A stretch of 24,516 bases of DNA from Gnetum montanum (lineage: Eukaryota > Streptophyta > Gnetopsida > Gnetales > Gnetaceae): contig MNCI01018161.1 in NCBI GenBank assembly GCA_015680685.1, positions 645,355 to 669,870 of the forward strand, read 5' to 3'. Positions 7,974 through 17,740 of this stretch are shown piece by piece. Every line of letters begins with the position of its first letter. Positions within the stretch are counted from its first letter, which is position 1. Below the pieces are notes generated by a model, which saw only the letters and a program-made list of their open reading frames with translations, was not told the DNA's origin and made no database searches. The position numbers and the translations under genes are program-made.

Positions 7974-8827
7974 TTACAATTCCTTCTTAACCTTTGAATT
8001 TGGATACATAGGACTTTTCAAATCGTGTAAAAGCTTTGCTAAATAACACATCTCACGGAATGCTTCCAAACATTCTTTCATCATCCGAGGACCAATGTGA
8101 GGCCAGTTTTCTAATGCGGTGCCCACAGAAAGGACACCTACTGCAAGTTGAAGAGATCTTGGGATATCTCTAAGATCATATAAGTAAGCGTGCTTGCATC
8201 ATTTTCTCCTTTAGGGAAATATGGTGCCTGCATTAAAATATTAAAAAAATAACTCATATATCTCCGAAGAGATGGTAATAGTGTAACACACAGACAATAA
8301 TTGAAATTACACAAAAATAGCTGAACTTATTTAACCACCAATAATAATAATACTAAAAAAAATACCAGGACATGGGAATGGCTTTCCTGATATGAACAAC
8401 TACTGCAAAACAGGCAAACTTGCAAGCCTTGACCAAATTCTTCTCTCTCCATTTGGCCATATCTGTCCTGTGATTTCTGCACGTCCTAAAAAAGTTACAC
8501 ATTGTATATCAACACTAACCTACGCAGTACTTATTAGCTTTCAAAATATTAAACTAAATGTAGAAACTCACCTCTGCATCTCTGAAATTTATCAAAAATT
8601 CTTCGCACAACTCTCTCACGTTAAATCGTTAGAGTGAATACAGGATCCGAAGCAAGCGTAGCACTTGAAGTAAAGTCAATTCCACTGGTTGAAGCATGTT
8701 CAGTGGCGATTCCACTCGTTGAAGGCTGCCCATGGTTCTCATTGTTAGATGTCATGGAGCTGCTGTGACATCTCCAAAACTTGCTGGCCCAACCAGACAT
8801 ACCCATTTTCAGTGACTTCTTGAAAAC
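7974..8827 (-). pseudogene. Candidate spliced host gene, C-terminal exons, probably frameshifted
   Basis: Splice-like boundaries divide this stretch on the minus strand into three blocks. Block one is 8827-8572 (acceptor TTTGCAG at its start, donor AGAG|GTGAGT at its end). Block two is 8485-8366 (acceptor TTTTTTAG, weaker donor G|GTATTT). Block three is 8227-7974 (acceptor TTTTAATGCAG, stop TAA at 7974-7976). Protein-like pieces are FQEVTENGYVWLGQQVLEMS and NVRELCEEFLINFRDAE in block one; EITGQIWPNGERRIW or, in another frame, DVQKSQDRYGQMEREEFGQG in block two; and APYFPKGENDA then LENWPHIGPRMMKECLEAFR ending SKVKKEL in block three. No single frame joins them. Blocks two and three join in phase through the DVQKSQ frame, but the best C-terminus needs a one-base shift near 8190. 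I do not recognise the family. It is either a decayed gene or one whose splice sites I misplaced. Confidence 0.35.
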
Positions 8828-9930
8828 CTGCAAACATGAACGAATTGCAGAGATTTGTAACTATGTCCTATTAGCTGAATTGCAAGCTGAAGCCTAAAAG
8901 CTATAGCAACACATAAATCACAACATACCTTATAAAACCACCGTTATGGCATCAATTTGATCCTAGATGTGCTTGTGAATAGAACTATTTTCCAAAGTGT
9001 GTACGATAAGGCAGTCAAAAGTGAAGTAATCATAGCATCAGTTTGATGCAAAATCTGGCAGTGAAGCTATCTATTTTACAAAATTTCACATATTGAACTT
9101 ACCATTAGTATGATGATCATTCAAAAACATTGCTCATAAGCTTGAATACCGCAATACACGCAACGCCACCACCAACTTCAAGAAAATTTAAAGTACACCT
9201 TATGCAACTAAATGGTCATCCCAAGTACATTTATAAAATTCTAGTTTATAACATATCTCTATGTGCCCTTCGTTTTAGTGGCGGGAATCAATCCCATGTC
9301 CTGCTGTTTCGCAGGCAGGCATTAAGCAGAAACGTAATGTTTTTTAAAACATATATTACAGCACCCGCTACAGAGAATCAGCCTGGCACGGGATATGGGC
9401 CCGTATTTAAAAGGCCTCTTTAACACATGGCCAGCGAAAATACAGGCACTTTAGAAAAAAACACAGCAGCACGACAACATTCAATCCAGGCACGAAATCC
9501 GGGCAGGGACAAGGGCAGCCGGGTAGAGGTAGTGACGGCATGAGACAACAGAGGAGAGGAGAGGAGAGGCCACTGTCCGCCCCACACCTACTAGCAAAGA
9601 TGAAGCAAATGCGCCTGATGTTTTTCAGGTAAAAACAGCAGCAGCACCAGAAGCACATGAATGAGAGATGATGCTTCTTCGTTTGTTCTCTAAGCAGCAG
9701 CACGCAGAACTTTCCGTTTACAGAACCGTTTGCTCTGTAATGCGTAAATATTTTCCCCATATAATTTTTGCAGCACTGGAGAAGGCACACTACATTTACG
9801 AGCTCTTGGAACCGTTGGGACCCTGCTAATGCTTTTTCACGTTTTCTAGGAAGTTTCACGGTGTGCCTGGTGCAGACATAGAATAATAAACCCTGTTCAT
9901 CAATCGATCTATCAATGTGGAGACGTACAT
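8828..9930. other. No gene seen; possible long intron
   Basis: Mixed-composition DNA. A purine-rich AGGAG run lies at about 9549-9570. Open frames at 9130-9423 (plus) and 9407-9859 (minus) are cysteine-, phenylalanine- or low-complexity-rich without domains, and I do not accept them. If the GC-rich island at 10905-11330 is the first exon of the minus-strand candidate gene, this stretch would lie in its first intron. Confidence 0.4.
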
Positions 9931-10113
9931 GTGCAACATCCTATGAATTCTTTACCAAACAGCACATTTTTCATGCATGATATTCTAAGCTATGCAAGAT
10001 CTCTGCAAGGATGCATTGCTGCGGAAGACCTACCGCAAGGAAGAAATCTGCATGCCAAACTCATTCCGATGATACGATTCATACTAACTGTTTTCCTTCA
10101 CAATGACCATTGA
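9931..10113 (+). pseudogene. PPR-like N-terminal fragment
   Basis: The 60-codon frame reads MQHPMNSLPNSTFFMHDILS, then YARSLQGCIAAEDLPQGRNL, then HAKLI and VFLHNDH before a stop. The order Y-x3-L-Q-x-C-I, then L-x-x-G-(R/K)-x-L/V-H-A, then V-F-L-x-N is typical of the first repeats of plant pentatricopeptide-repeat proteins (organelle RNA editing or processing factors). Those proteins usually run to 500-900 residues, and no further repeats are visible downstream. It is thus a broken copy or a retro-fragment. The match is from pattern memory only. Confidence 0.45.
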
Positions 10114-10142
10114 CAGGTTGAACATCATTATTTTCAATTGCT

Positions 10143-10280
10143 GCCTTACTGGGTTATAAAGACGACTTCTGTCGCGCTAAAGACATTTCCTCTATCTTGA
10201 AGAAATCATTTCAGAAAATTGACCGGCAAAAAGACTTGAAAGAACGGTGGCTGTATGTCCAAGGGATAGATGCTGCGTAG
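10143..10280 (+). other. Short open frame of exon-like character
   Basis: A 46-codon frame, open from a TGA at 10119-10121, ends at TAG 10278-10280. It encodes a hydrophilic peptide with pieces YKDDFCRAKDISSILKK and DLKERWLYVQGIDAA. The amino-acid mix is more protein-like than its surroundings, but there is no start codon and no recognisable domain. It may be a decayed exon downstream of the PPR-like piece or chance. Confidence 0.2.
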
Positions 10281-10904
10281 TTTTAAGTTCTAAATTAGAA
10301 ATTTCTATTTTCCTTAATCATGGGATTAGCCTCTCCATATATTTAAACATAAAAAAATAAATAAAAAAAGGTCACCACCAACTTAGAAGGACGGTAAACG
10401 AAATCTTAGATGCATATGAATGATACGACGCATATTTTGCTGTGCTATTTTTCTGTTCGTAAGGACGATGAAGTGAAGCAACACCCTGCTTCTGATTCTG
10501 TTGTCTACTCCAGATCAGTGTTGTGTTTGTTTGTTTGGCATTTTTTTTGCTTTCTGATTCTTTGTTTTTTCACTTTTTTTCTGGGTTTGCTGTTTTTTCA
10601 GCGGCGGTTTGTTTGGTACACTTCACTGTATCATCATGATTTGTTTTGTATCATCAGCATCATTCATTCATATCACTTCACTGTGCAAAACTGCAAATTC
10701 AGCAGACAAAAAACCCCCACCAAAAACTCCAACCACTTCCGAAAAAACAAAATTACAGAAGACACCCACAGAGAGACAGAGAGCGAGCACACCTCTCTCA
10801 GTCTTCACACCTCAAATTCGCAGTAGCAGCACCTGCATCAGCGTCTTGATGATCTTTAGGATCTTGATCCTGATTTGACAGCGGTAATACGACCTACTAC
10901 TACT
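10281..10904. other. No gene seen; T-rich then CT/GA-rich sequence
   Basis: 10520-10600 is T-rich. 10765-10810 is rich in GAGA followed by CTCTC, the composition often seen in plant 5' leaders. Overlapping plus-strand frames at 10410-10878 are low in complexity and I do not accept them as genes. Confidence 0.35.
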
Positions 10905-11330
10905 TACCGTAAAATCGAAACCCAAAAAAAAAGGAAAAAATAAAAACAAATCTCACTCTCTCAGAAATCTTGAGGATCCACGAACATCTGCTAGCCAATT
11001 CCATGCTGGCCAGTTCCACGGCCAGGAAACGGATTCCTTCTGCGGAGCAGCTTCTAGCCTGGTTATGGCAGAAACACCAGAGCTGCCGCGCGAGATCTGC
11101 TCCGTGGGTGTCCTCGGCGTGGACGTCGAACAGCACATGAATGCCAAACGGCTTTGCCGTTACGTCCGGAACCGACTGAATTTGCAGAAATGGGAGCCTC
11201 CGATCCACGAATCTGGTGGCCGCCCAGAACCAGCGCAACGCGACATGCCTGCAACCTCAAACTTGAACACTCCTGTGCTGTTCCAGATGCTTAGCATTGC
11301 CCACGATTGCTTCCTATATAAATAACAGTT
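10905..11330 (-). other. GC-rich island, candidate promoter and first exon (minus strand)
   Basis: About 10970-11280 is clearly richer in G, C and CpG than its surroundings. On the minus strand a TATA-like TATTTATATAGG lies at about 11316-11327. It is followed by a frame of 112 codons (11238-10900) with GC-rich third positions, including FDVHAEDTHGADLARQLW and IRFLAVELASMELASR. The frame then becomes T-rich and meets a consensus donor TTTTACG|GTAAGT near 10907. The plus strand is also open over the same DNA (11065-11325, MAETPELPREICSVGVLG) with similar third-position bias, and TATATAAAT is also a plus-strand TATA box. I therefore cannot decide the coding strand. Neither product is recognised. 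Confidence 0.3.
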
Positions 11331-11440
11331 TGACTCCTATAGGTGGAAACAAACAACCAATTGTTTCAGAAGGAGACTCTGAATGCAGGCGGCAGCAAAG
11401 GCATGGTTCGCAAATAAATAAGTATGCAACAGACGTAACC

Positions 11441-11562
11441 TTTCACATGACAACTTTTCATAGCATGCACAAAGTTCTGTTACCAAAATGGCCTTTATGC
11501 GTTTCACATGACAACTTTTCATAGCATGCACAAAGTTCTGTTACCAAAATGGCCTTTATGCG
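11441..11562. repeat. Perfect 61-bp tandem duplication
   Basis: The unit beginning TTTCACATGACAACTTTTCA at 11441 is repeated without change at 11502; both end TTTATGCG. A third copy breaks off after three bases. Perfect identity amid decayed DNA suggests a recent event, or an assembly artefact. Confidence 0.95.
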
Positions 11563-11579
11563 TTTCTGTTTGCTGCTCT

Positions 11580-11790
11580 GCACTCGGATTTAAGGGCAAC
11601 GCTCCTCGGCACTCGGATTTAAGGTTGCATTATTCACAAAGTTGCATTACTCTATTTGGAATTTTACCCGTCAGCGTTATGCACTAAGTTGGGTTACCCA
11701 AATGGCCTCTCTGTAATTTTAGTTATACAGCGTTATTCACAAAGTTGCATTACGGTAATGACAGTGAAAAAGTCAACGTTGGTCAACGTT
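11580..11790. repeat. Decayed relatives of the 61-bp unit and other mini-repeats
   Basis: GCACTCGGATTTAAGG occurs at 11580 and 11609 (29-base period). TATTCACAAAGTTGCATTAC occurs at 11631 and 11734. A third version reads TATGCACTAAGTTGGGTTAC with CCAAATGGCC after it (near 11678). All share the core CACAAAGTT...TTAC with the 61-bp unit to the left, so the whole 11441-11760 block looks like one minisatellite at different stages of decay. It ends with a doubled GTCAACGTT at 11772 and 11782. Confidence 0.7.
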
Positions 11791-12079
11791 ACTCACCGGT
11801 AATGGTCTATCGGCCAAACCAAACTATCTGCCAAAAAAATTAGATTTTGTAAAATAAAGATATAGTAGAACTATTATCATAGAAAGTTTTTAAAAAGTTG
11901 AGAAATGTATCTAGTGTTTTAAGGACCAAAATAATCACACTTAAAACTATTGATTTCTTTCTGAGTTCTATTACAAAAGTCACTCTTACTCAATTTAGTT
12001 CCACAAAAATTCTAATCCTACAGTGAATAGTTTAAATGATAATCTATCACCATATTAAAAAAAAACTATGATCAAACTA

Positions 12080-12330
12080 GATAGAAATGGAATTAAAAAC
12101 CTATCATATCGACGTTTTCTAGAATCTCTCTCATGCATAGAATTTAGGTACCGTAATGAGCAATAGAAATGTATTCATCCTTTGCTAAAAAGGAAGTAAA
12201 GATTTTTACTTACATATTTAAGACATCAAACTACCTCCCAAAAATTGACAAGAAATTAATAATAACCACTTGTTGATTTTCTATAAACCCTATTTCCAAC
12301 CCAATTAACATCTATATACACTTGATTATT
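12080..12330 (-). pseudogene. Ty1-copia RNase H fragment
   Basis: On the minus strand about 12318-12265 reads YIDVNWVGNRVYRKSTSGYY. This corresponds to the Y-x-D-A-D-W-A-G ... R-K-S-T-S-G-Y motif at the start of the Ty1-copia RNase H domain, with Asp-Ala changed to Asp-Val and Asp to Asn before Trp. After a frame change, AKDEYISIAHYGT (plus 12165-12186 for its start) and ILCMREILENVDMIGF correspond to the S-T-(A/E)-A-E-Y-I-x ... I-L-W-M-R-x-I-L-E-D block. The conserved Trp before Met-Arg is Cys here and there is a stop where Gln is expected. No LTR or other pol domain was found. The fragment probably extends a little to about 11980 in degraded form. Confidence 0.65.
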
Positions 12331-12548
12331 GCAATCATTGCCTTTTGTTGCTACAGGAATATCACTCACTCAATGAACTAGTTTTTGTCTTTCAGTCTAA
12401 TTATTCATCCAAGCAAAATAATTCCAAATTAAGATTTTAAAGATTCTTGTAACCTAGCATGTCTTAATATTAGTACTATATTATTTTTATGTTAACATAA
12501 TTGGTGTTTTAGGTGGGTACGAGGGTGAGAGGGATGGAAGAAAGAGGA

Positions 12549-12610
12549 TTGTAGGAGGGGTAAGTCTCTTGACTTGAAAGCTCCAAGTCATGAGTTTGAG
12601 TCTAGTGTGT
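12549..12610 (+). other. Possible tRNA-derived (SINE-like) head
   Basis: GACTTG at 12571-12576 pairs with CAAGTC at 12584-12589 around a seven-base loop, like an anticodon arm. GAGTTTGAGTC at 12592-12602 resembles a B box (consensus near GGTTCGANTCC). Position 33 of the loop is not T, and no good acceptor stem or A box is seen. It is not a functional tRNA gene. It could be the start of a SINE or chance. Confidence 0.2.
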
Positions 12611-13529
12611 AATGCTCACTTATATACTTTAGGTCATATCTATATTACACTTATTTTATGGTAGAGAGAATATGAACTATTTTTCTTGGCAAATTCTCTC
12701 AGTGGCTTGTTGATCTTGAGGGTTTGGTACATAGTTATTACCATGGAAATTTTTTTTGGTCAGAAATAATCTAAAGATGGCAAATTCTAATGTCACTCAT
12801 ACTATAGAGACTATAAAGAATTTTAAATTGTTTAATTCTATTTTACCTAATTATTTATATGAATCCTTGTCAAAATTTATCACTTCACAATATATAATTT
12901 TATAGATTATTGGATTCTTTTTTTNCTTATTTTTCAAAGAATTGAAAGTGAAATTTTTTATAACATTGATGTAATCTTGGAGAAAAATAAAAAACATTAT
13001 TAGATAATGTGTAGTGCGCATATTATTTTGTAGAGATTTATTTAGAATAGAGAAAGAAAAAATTAAAAGTCAAGGTAGGTAATAAGTATTTTTATCATAA
13101 AATTACATACCATAATTTGTAAGGATATTGCAACCATTGTCATCATGAAATTCATGATATTGAAATTTGTTTTATTTTCAATAAAAATGTTATTTGCAAG
13201 GAAAAGAAATAACAATATTAGAAAAGACAAATAATTGTAGTTTTCAGCAACCACATACAAAATCTTCTTCAATAAATTCTCAATCTTTTACAAATTCTTT
13301 TAATTATAAAAGAGCCAAGAAACTTCAACTTTAGAAAAAATAAATTTTTAGTATGAACTAGCAATGGAAATACTAATGTAGATAGATTTTACTTCGTGCA
13401 ACATAAAAAAAAAGAGGTTTGCAAATGCTACTTTCAATTTAATAACCCTAAAGGTATCTCCTTCTCTCTATACGTCTACTACTATTCTAAATGTTTTTTT
13501 ATTAGATAATGGTTTTTACTTATTAGTGA
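12611..13529. other. AT-rich stretch, no gene seen; unresolved base at 12925
   Basis: Very AT-rich. If LINE-A is full length on its 5' side, its first ORF or leader should lie here, but no zinc knuckle or other ORF1 motif is visible. The minus frame at 13063-13272 is low-complexity and not accepted. The N at 12925 sits in a T run. Confidence 0.4.
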
Positions 13530-14260
13530 CATGATTTTTGAGACTAATGTTGAGCTTAAAAAATCAAGGATAAGGCTTCCTTCGTTACATTTTAATGTTA
13601 GTTTTATTTTATTTTCTTATAGGAAATTAAGATTTTAGTGCATGATATTAATTTTCTTGGTTAATTCATTTTTAAGAAAGTAATTTTTTTTACTACTCAT
13701 GAAGTTAATAAAGGAAGTGTTTTTATTCTTGTTAATAAAAATTAGACTAGAAAAGTATTGAATTTTGATTTTTACATCCTTGGCAAAGTTATTTGGATTA
13801 CTAGTTAAGTGAAAAAAGAGATTTTGGACTCTGTAATGTTTATGATTCTAATAATTTGAAAGATCAATTAAAAGTTTGGAAATATCCTCTATCTTTGCCT
13901 AAAGTTCCTTGGATTACTAAAGGTGATTTTAATATGACTAAAAGTCATTTAGATAAACTTGCTGAGTTCCTCCTAATGTCTTCTCAAGAAAATGATGAGT
14001 GATGTAATTTTAAATAAAAATATTTTTCCTTTGATATTAGCTATTTATTTCTATGTCACTCAATTATGAAGCATTATATGTGGTGTAATTATGAATAAGG
14101 GAAATAATAGGATTTATTATTAACTTAATAGATTTTATATTTCTAGTGTTTTCTTTTGGCAGTCTATAAGGAAAGTATAAGTGCATCTAGATGCTACTTT
14201 CACTAACTATTTTTTGATTAGTATTTTTCTCTCTAGTATTAATTTTTCATTATTTTAAAA
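13530..14260 (+). pseudogene. LINE-A, endonuclease domain (5' part of a split LINE)
   Basis: An apurinic-type (exonuclease-endonuclease-phosphatase) domain of a plant L1-like LINE in three successive frames. DMIFETNVEL (about 13529-13558) corresponds to the D-I-x-x-L-Q-E-T catalytic segment with residues missing. NKGSVFILVNKN and VLNFDFYILGKVIWI follow. From 13823, FGLCNVYDSNN, then PLSLPKVPWITKGDFNMTK gives the hallmark W-I-x-x-G-D-F-N at 13922-13933. After another frame change, LNRFYIS (14124-14144) matches R-L-D-R-F-Y, and DATFTNYFLISI (from 14190) takes the place of the S-D-H-x-P-I end. Numerous stops make it inactive. The frame is cut at about 14260-14280 by element B, and the matching downstream part appears at 20440. 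Confidence 0.75.
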
Positions 14261-14280
14261 GTTATAAAACAATATTAGTT

Positions 14281-15185
14281 AAGTGATGTGATATTGTATC
14301 TATGATATCATAACTACAATGTCGTAGCTCTACTTATGTCATTGTAGATACGATGTAGTGGGTTCTAGTCATGACTATAAATACAAATCCACTATTGCAT
14401 CATTGGAACAACTCTCATCCAACCCTTAGTAAAATTCTTATAGTTTTTTTTCATAACTTAGACTTAGTAATAGAGTGAATGTCCATAGTGTGGTGTTTAA
14501 TAGTTGTATGGAATCATTTTTTGAGTGGATTGTACTTGGACACAATTCATGTATGGAAATAAAGATTGAGATTATTTTCCATCATTGTAGTAGTTCATTT
14601 AGTTTACTTTACTATTACTTAGTTCATTCTTCATACTTAGTTAATTTTCACATTTTAATATGTTTACTTTGATTAACTCATTTATGATTTTTAAGCACTT
14701 TATGTTTACAATGTTCCTTAGTACATCAATATAAGTATGACTAGTTTCAAATGTATAAGTGTGATTATTTGGTAATCTCAATAGTGTTATTACTTAGTTC
14801 ACCCAATAGCATAACATTTGGTAATCCTAGTAATGGTTGCATAAGCCCAAGACATGACGGGCAAACCAGGAATGAATACTTATTGCCATTAAGGTAGAAT
14901 AGTTCTTTTACTTGCATTATACTTATATTTAGACTCTATTACCCTATTGCAATCATGGTTACACTTAGTTTTAATTTAAGCTAACAACATCATAATATCA
15001 TATGCTTCACTAAGAGTTAAATCATACTACTTGTAGTTTACTAACTCAACATGAGAACATAGCAATTGCAAACCAACTATCAACTACTATCATACTTACA
15101 TTGGCCATCAATGCATTATGATTTGGTCGTGCATGAATTCTCATGACTTGTATGATGGAGTGTTGAAATATCTAGCTACTTATCA
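14281..15185 (+). repeat. 5' LTR of element B
   Basis: U3 carries GATATTGTATCTATGATATC (element 1 has GATATTGTATACATGATATC) and further GATAC/ATATC motifs. TATAAATA lies at 14376-14383. The poly(A) signal AATAAAG at 14558-14564 is followed by ATTGAGATTATTTTCCATCA, close to the same place in element 1. The LTR ends in CA at 15184-15185, one base before the PBS. U5 is long (about 620 bases) and AT-rich. The left edge is approximate. Confidence 0.7.
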
Positions 15186-15186
15186 T

Positions 15187-15205
15187 TAGCACTATTGTTG
15201 AGGAT
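15187..15205 (+). other. Primer binding site of element B, decayed Asp-tRNA type
   Basis: TAGCACTATTGTTGAGGAT aligns to the Athila/Tat-type PBS TGGCGCCGTTGCCGGGGA with only transitions. It has the same position relative to the LTR end as the PBS of element 1, and partly different changes from it, so the two copies decayed independently. Confidence 0.7.
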
Positions 15206-15356
15206 GTGTTAATGTTTACTTAATACTTAATTTTGTAGAGTACATTATATTAAGAACTGTAAAGTTTTCATTATATTAAGAATTGTAAAGTTATCTTTCA
15301 CACTTTAATTAATCCTTTTATCACACATAAACACTTAAGAGAATAAAAAATGTAAT

Positions 15357-17730
15357 ATGGCTTCTACACGTAAAGAGAAATTACCATCTACTAATGAAAT
15401 TCATAAGAGTGATAACAAAGGATATGATGAAGAATATTGGAATGCACCCATGAAAAATAGGATTTCCTATGCTCATACTAATCCATATTATCTTAATTTA
15501 ATTTTTATCTTCCATCAAGATGAATAGATAAGATGAAGAGATTTGCAAGATAATGTTTTTTTCCTTCCTGAACATTTTGCACCATCAATGCTACAAGCAA
15601 CCTTAATGAGGTTCAATCTTGGTGATGCACAAGTAGGATATCATGTTACTAAACATATGACTAGGCCATATCAACCTATAGAAGGGATGCTGCTATAGAA
15701 ATAAGACATGAGCATAACAAAGAAAACAAAGGGACTCACAATATTATCCTAGAAGAAACAAATAATGAGACATTTTTCATGAAAGAACTACACCAAACTC
15801 ATGAATCTCATTCACAAATATCGATTATCCTTCTAGAAGAGCCTATCAACATACAATTGCATTTACCCTTGAATAAATATCTAAGAGAGATAATAAAGAC
15901 TCCAAAATTATGAGAAATTCAAGGCCTTAAACCTCCACAATATCAAAGGAAGAAAAATCACAGAGTCATAAGAGAAGAACCAACCAACACCATTCTCCTA
16001 TGATTTCCTCTTCCTTCTCACATTCATTTGTGAATTCTAACAACAAGAAATGGACATTGAGAGACTATGATAAGGAAGGACAAGGATACCATGAGAGACA
16101 TATATATCAAAAAAGCTACCTTGATGATGAAGAAGACAATTATGAACAAAGAGGAGATAGGATCAGGCATGAGGAAAGGAAACAACACTATGCGCATTGA
16201 AGGGGTCATAACTACAATAGAGCCTATGAACCCAAAGATCATGAAAATTCCTATTGGTCACTCAAAACATGATCATCATTAGGAAAGTAGTATATATTCC
16301 CACTATGCATGAAAAGGATAGTCATATCAACTAACAAGATGTGAGAAATTTTCTTGAAATATGAGGATGGATACATGCAAATCCATATCACCACCTCCAA
16401 GCCTTCCATGATACCTATGCCCTTTAAAACATTGAGAATTATTAGTAAAAGTTGAAGTTGTTTTCCAAAATACTCATCAAGGAAGTAGAGAGTTGGGTCC
16501 AATCCTTAGAACTAGAAATAATCTGAAGATGGAGTACCATGCTGGAGCTTTTCCATGACAAGTATAAAACCTATACCAAAGTGTCCAATTTAAGAAAATA
16601 AATTCAAGGATGGAACCAAGGGATACATGAATCCCTTAACACGATAATGGATAGATATCATTCATTACTACATAGGTGCCCAAGCCATGATTTTTCTCAA
16701 AGGAATCAACTACAACACATTACTAATGTGCTACAAAATGAAACAAGAGAAACTCTTGGGCTATATGCCAAATGAAGGATATCTAAAGTGATGGATCATC
16801 AAATTTAAATATTAATAGACTAGATGGCCAAGGAGGAAGGATAATTAAACAAAAGAGAATCAACTGAATAGTATAATCATGATCCCATAGTGAGGAAGAG
16901 TAATGTGATAGTTTGTACGAGATAGAAAGAAGAACCTTGGAAGATACAATCCAAAAGAAGACTCTACCTATCCAAAAATTAGTTAATGACATCATAGAAA
17001 ATGTAGAGAAAATGTGGGATTCCATGGATGAAAAATTTGCTTCTACAATCAAGAAAATAGAATAAAAAACTAAACAAGATTTGAATAGAAACAAAGAAAG
17101 GAAGAAAAGAATAGATAATGGATAAGAAAACTACAAACATAAAAGAAAAGTTTTGAAATCTAATGAATTAATGGACTCTGGCTTGAAAGATCAAGAAGGA
17201 TGCAAACTATGCTAATATGAACATCCTAAGGGATGTTGTCCTATTATGGTCCACTTGCAACAGTCTAGGGCATACACACTTAATTTGAGATTTGTTATGA
17301 AACAAATTTCAAGACAATTACCTTACACACAAGGTAACTATTCAAAACCTTACCAACTATCATATTATCCAAGAGGAGCCTATTCTCAACCATAGGAGAA
17401 ATACTAGTAATAATGGCAATAATCACAAGTGTAGAGTATGCCACCACTAAGGTAGCAATATCCATATAAACAATTAGGTCATTAAGGATATTACACTCAA
17501 TGTCTAATCTCTCTAGGAAATGCTTTAGTCCATACCTCATCTCACTACTATCCACTAGAATATCATAGACCCACTACTTTGAAAATGGATCCTAATCCTT
17601 ATGCATACCAATCAATAGCTAGTTTGTCAATCCCAACTCCGAACCCCCTACCATCAATACCACCATCGGTTATGTGAGAAATACCAACACAACTTTAGCA
17701 AAAGAGTGCTACTAGCATAGTTAATACATA
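15357..17730 (+). pseudogene. gag of element B, broken by many stops
   Basis: The start is taken at ATG 15357-15359 (MASTRKEKLPSTNEIHKSDN), 150 bases after the PBS, and the first stop comes after about 55 codons. Downstream pieces are an acidic/basic stretch (LDDEEDNYEQRGDRIRHEE, 16100-16190), the gag core with FHDTYAL and WNQGIHESLNTIMDRYHSLL (about 16600-16680), ETRETLGLYAK (16741-16773), a lysine-rich segment, and the zinc knuckle at 17201-17239 followed by a Tyr/Gln-rich tail (SQGNYSKPYQLSYYPRGAYS-like, about 17320-17400). It is inactive. Codons expected to be Gln often appear as TAA or TAG. Confidence 0.7.
17201..17239 (+). other. Zinc knuckle of element B gag
   Basis: CKLC, a stop (probably old Gln), YEHPKGCC, then PIMVHLQQ. 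Spacing is C-X2-C-X3-H-X4-C. All four zinc ligands survive, unlike element 1 where one cysteine is Phe. Confidence 0.7.
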
Positions 17731-17740
17731 AGAGGATATA

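Noticed and set aside
9280-9330. tRNA-like segment on the minus strand (GGGATTGATTCCC and a CCTGC/GCAGG stem)
   Set aside because: The arm has a ten-base loop and the B box has two mismatches; no acceptor stem, so not a tRNA gene.
9407-9859. 150-codon minus-strand open frame
   Set aside because: Cysteine/phenylalanine runs and no domain; composition fits untranslated or intronic DNA.
10410-10878. Three overlapping plus-strand frames
   Set aside because: T-rich and low-complexity; they overlap in different frames without any motif.
11772-11790. Doubled GTCAACGTT with W-box cores (TTGAC on the other strand)
   Set aside because: Two short sites at the edge of a repeat array are expected by chance and no gene start is nearby.
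16783-17094. 103-codon minus-strand frame
   Set aside because: Hydrophobic shadow of the lysine-rich gag of element B.
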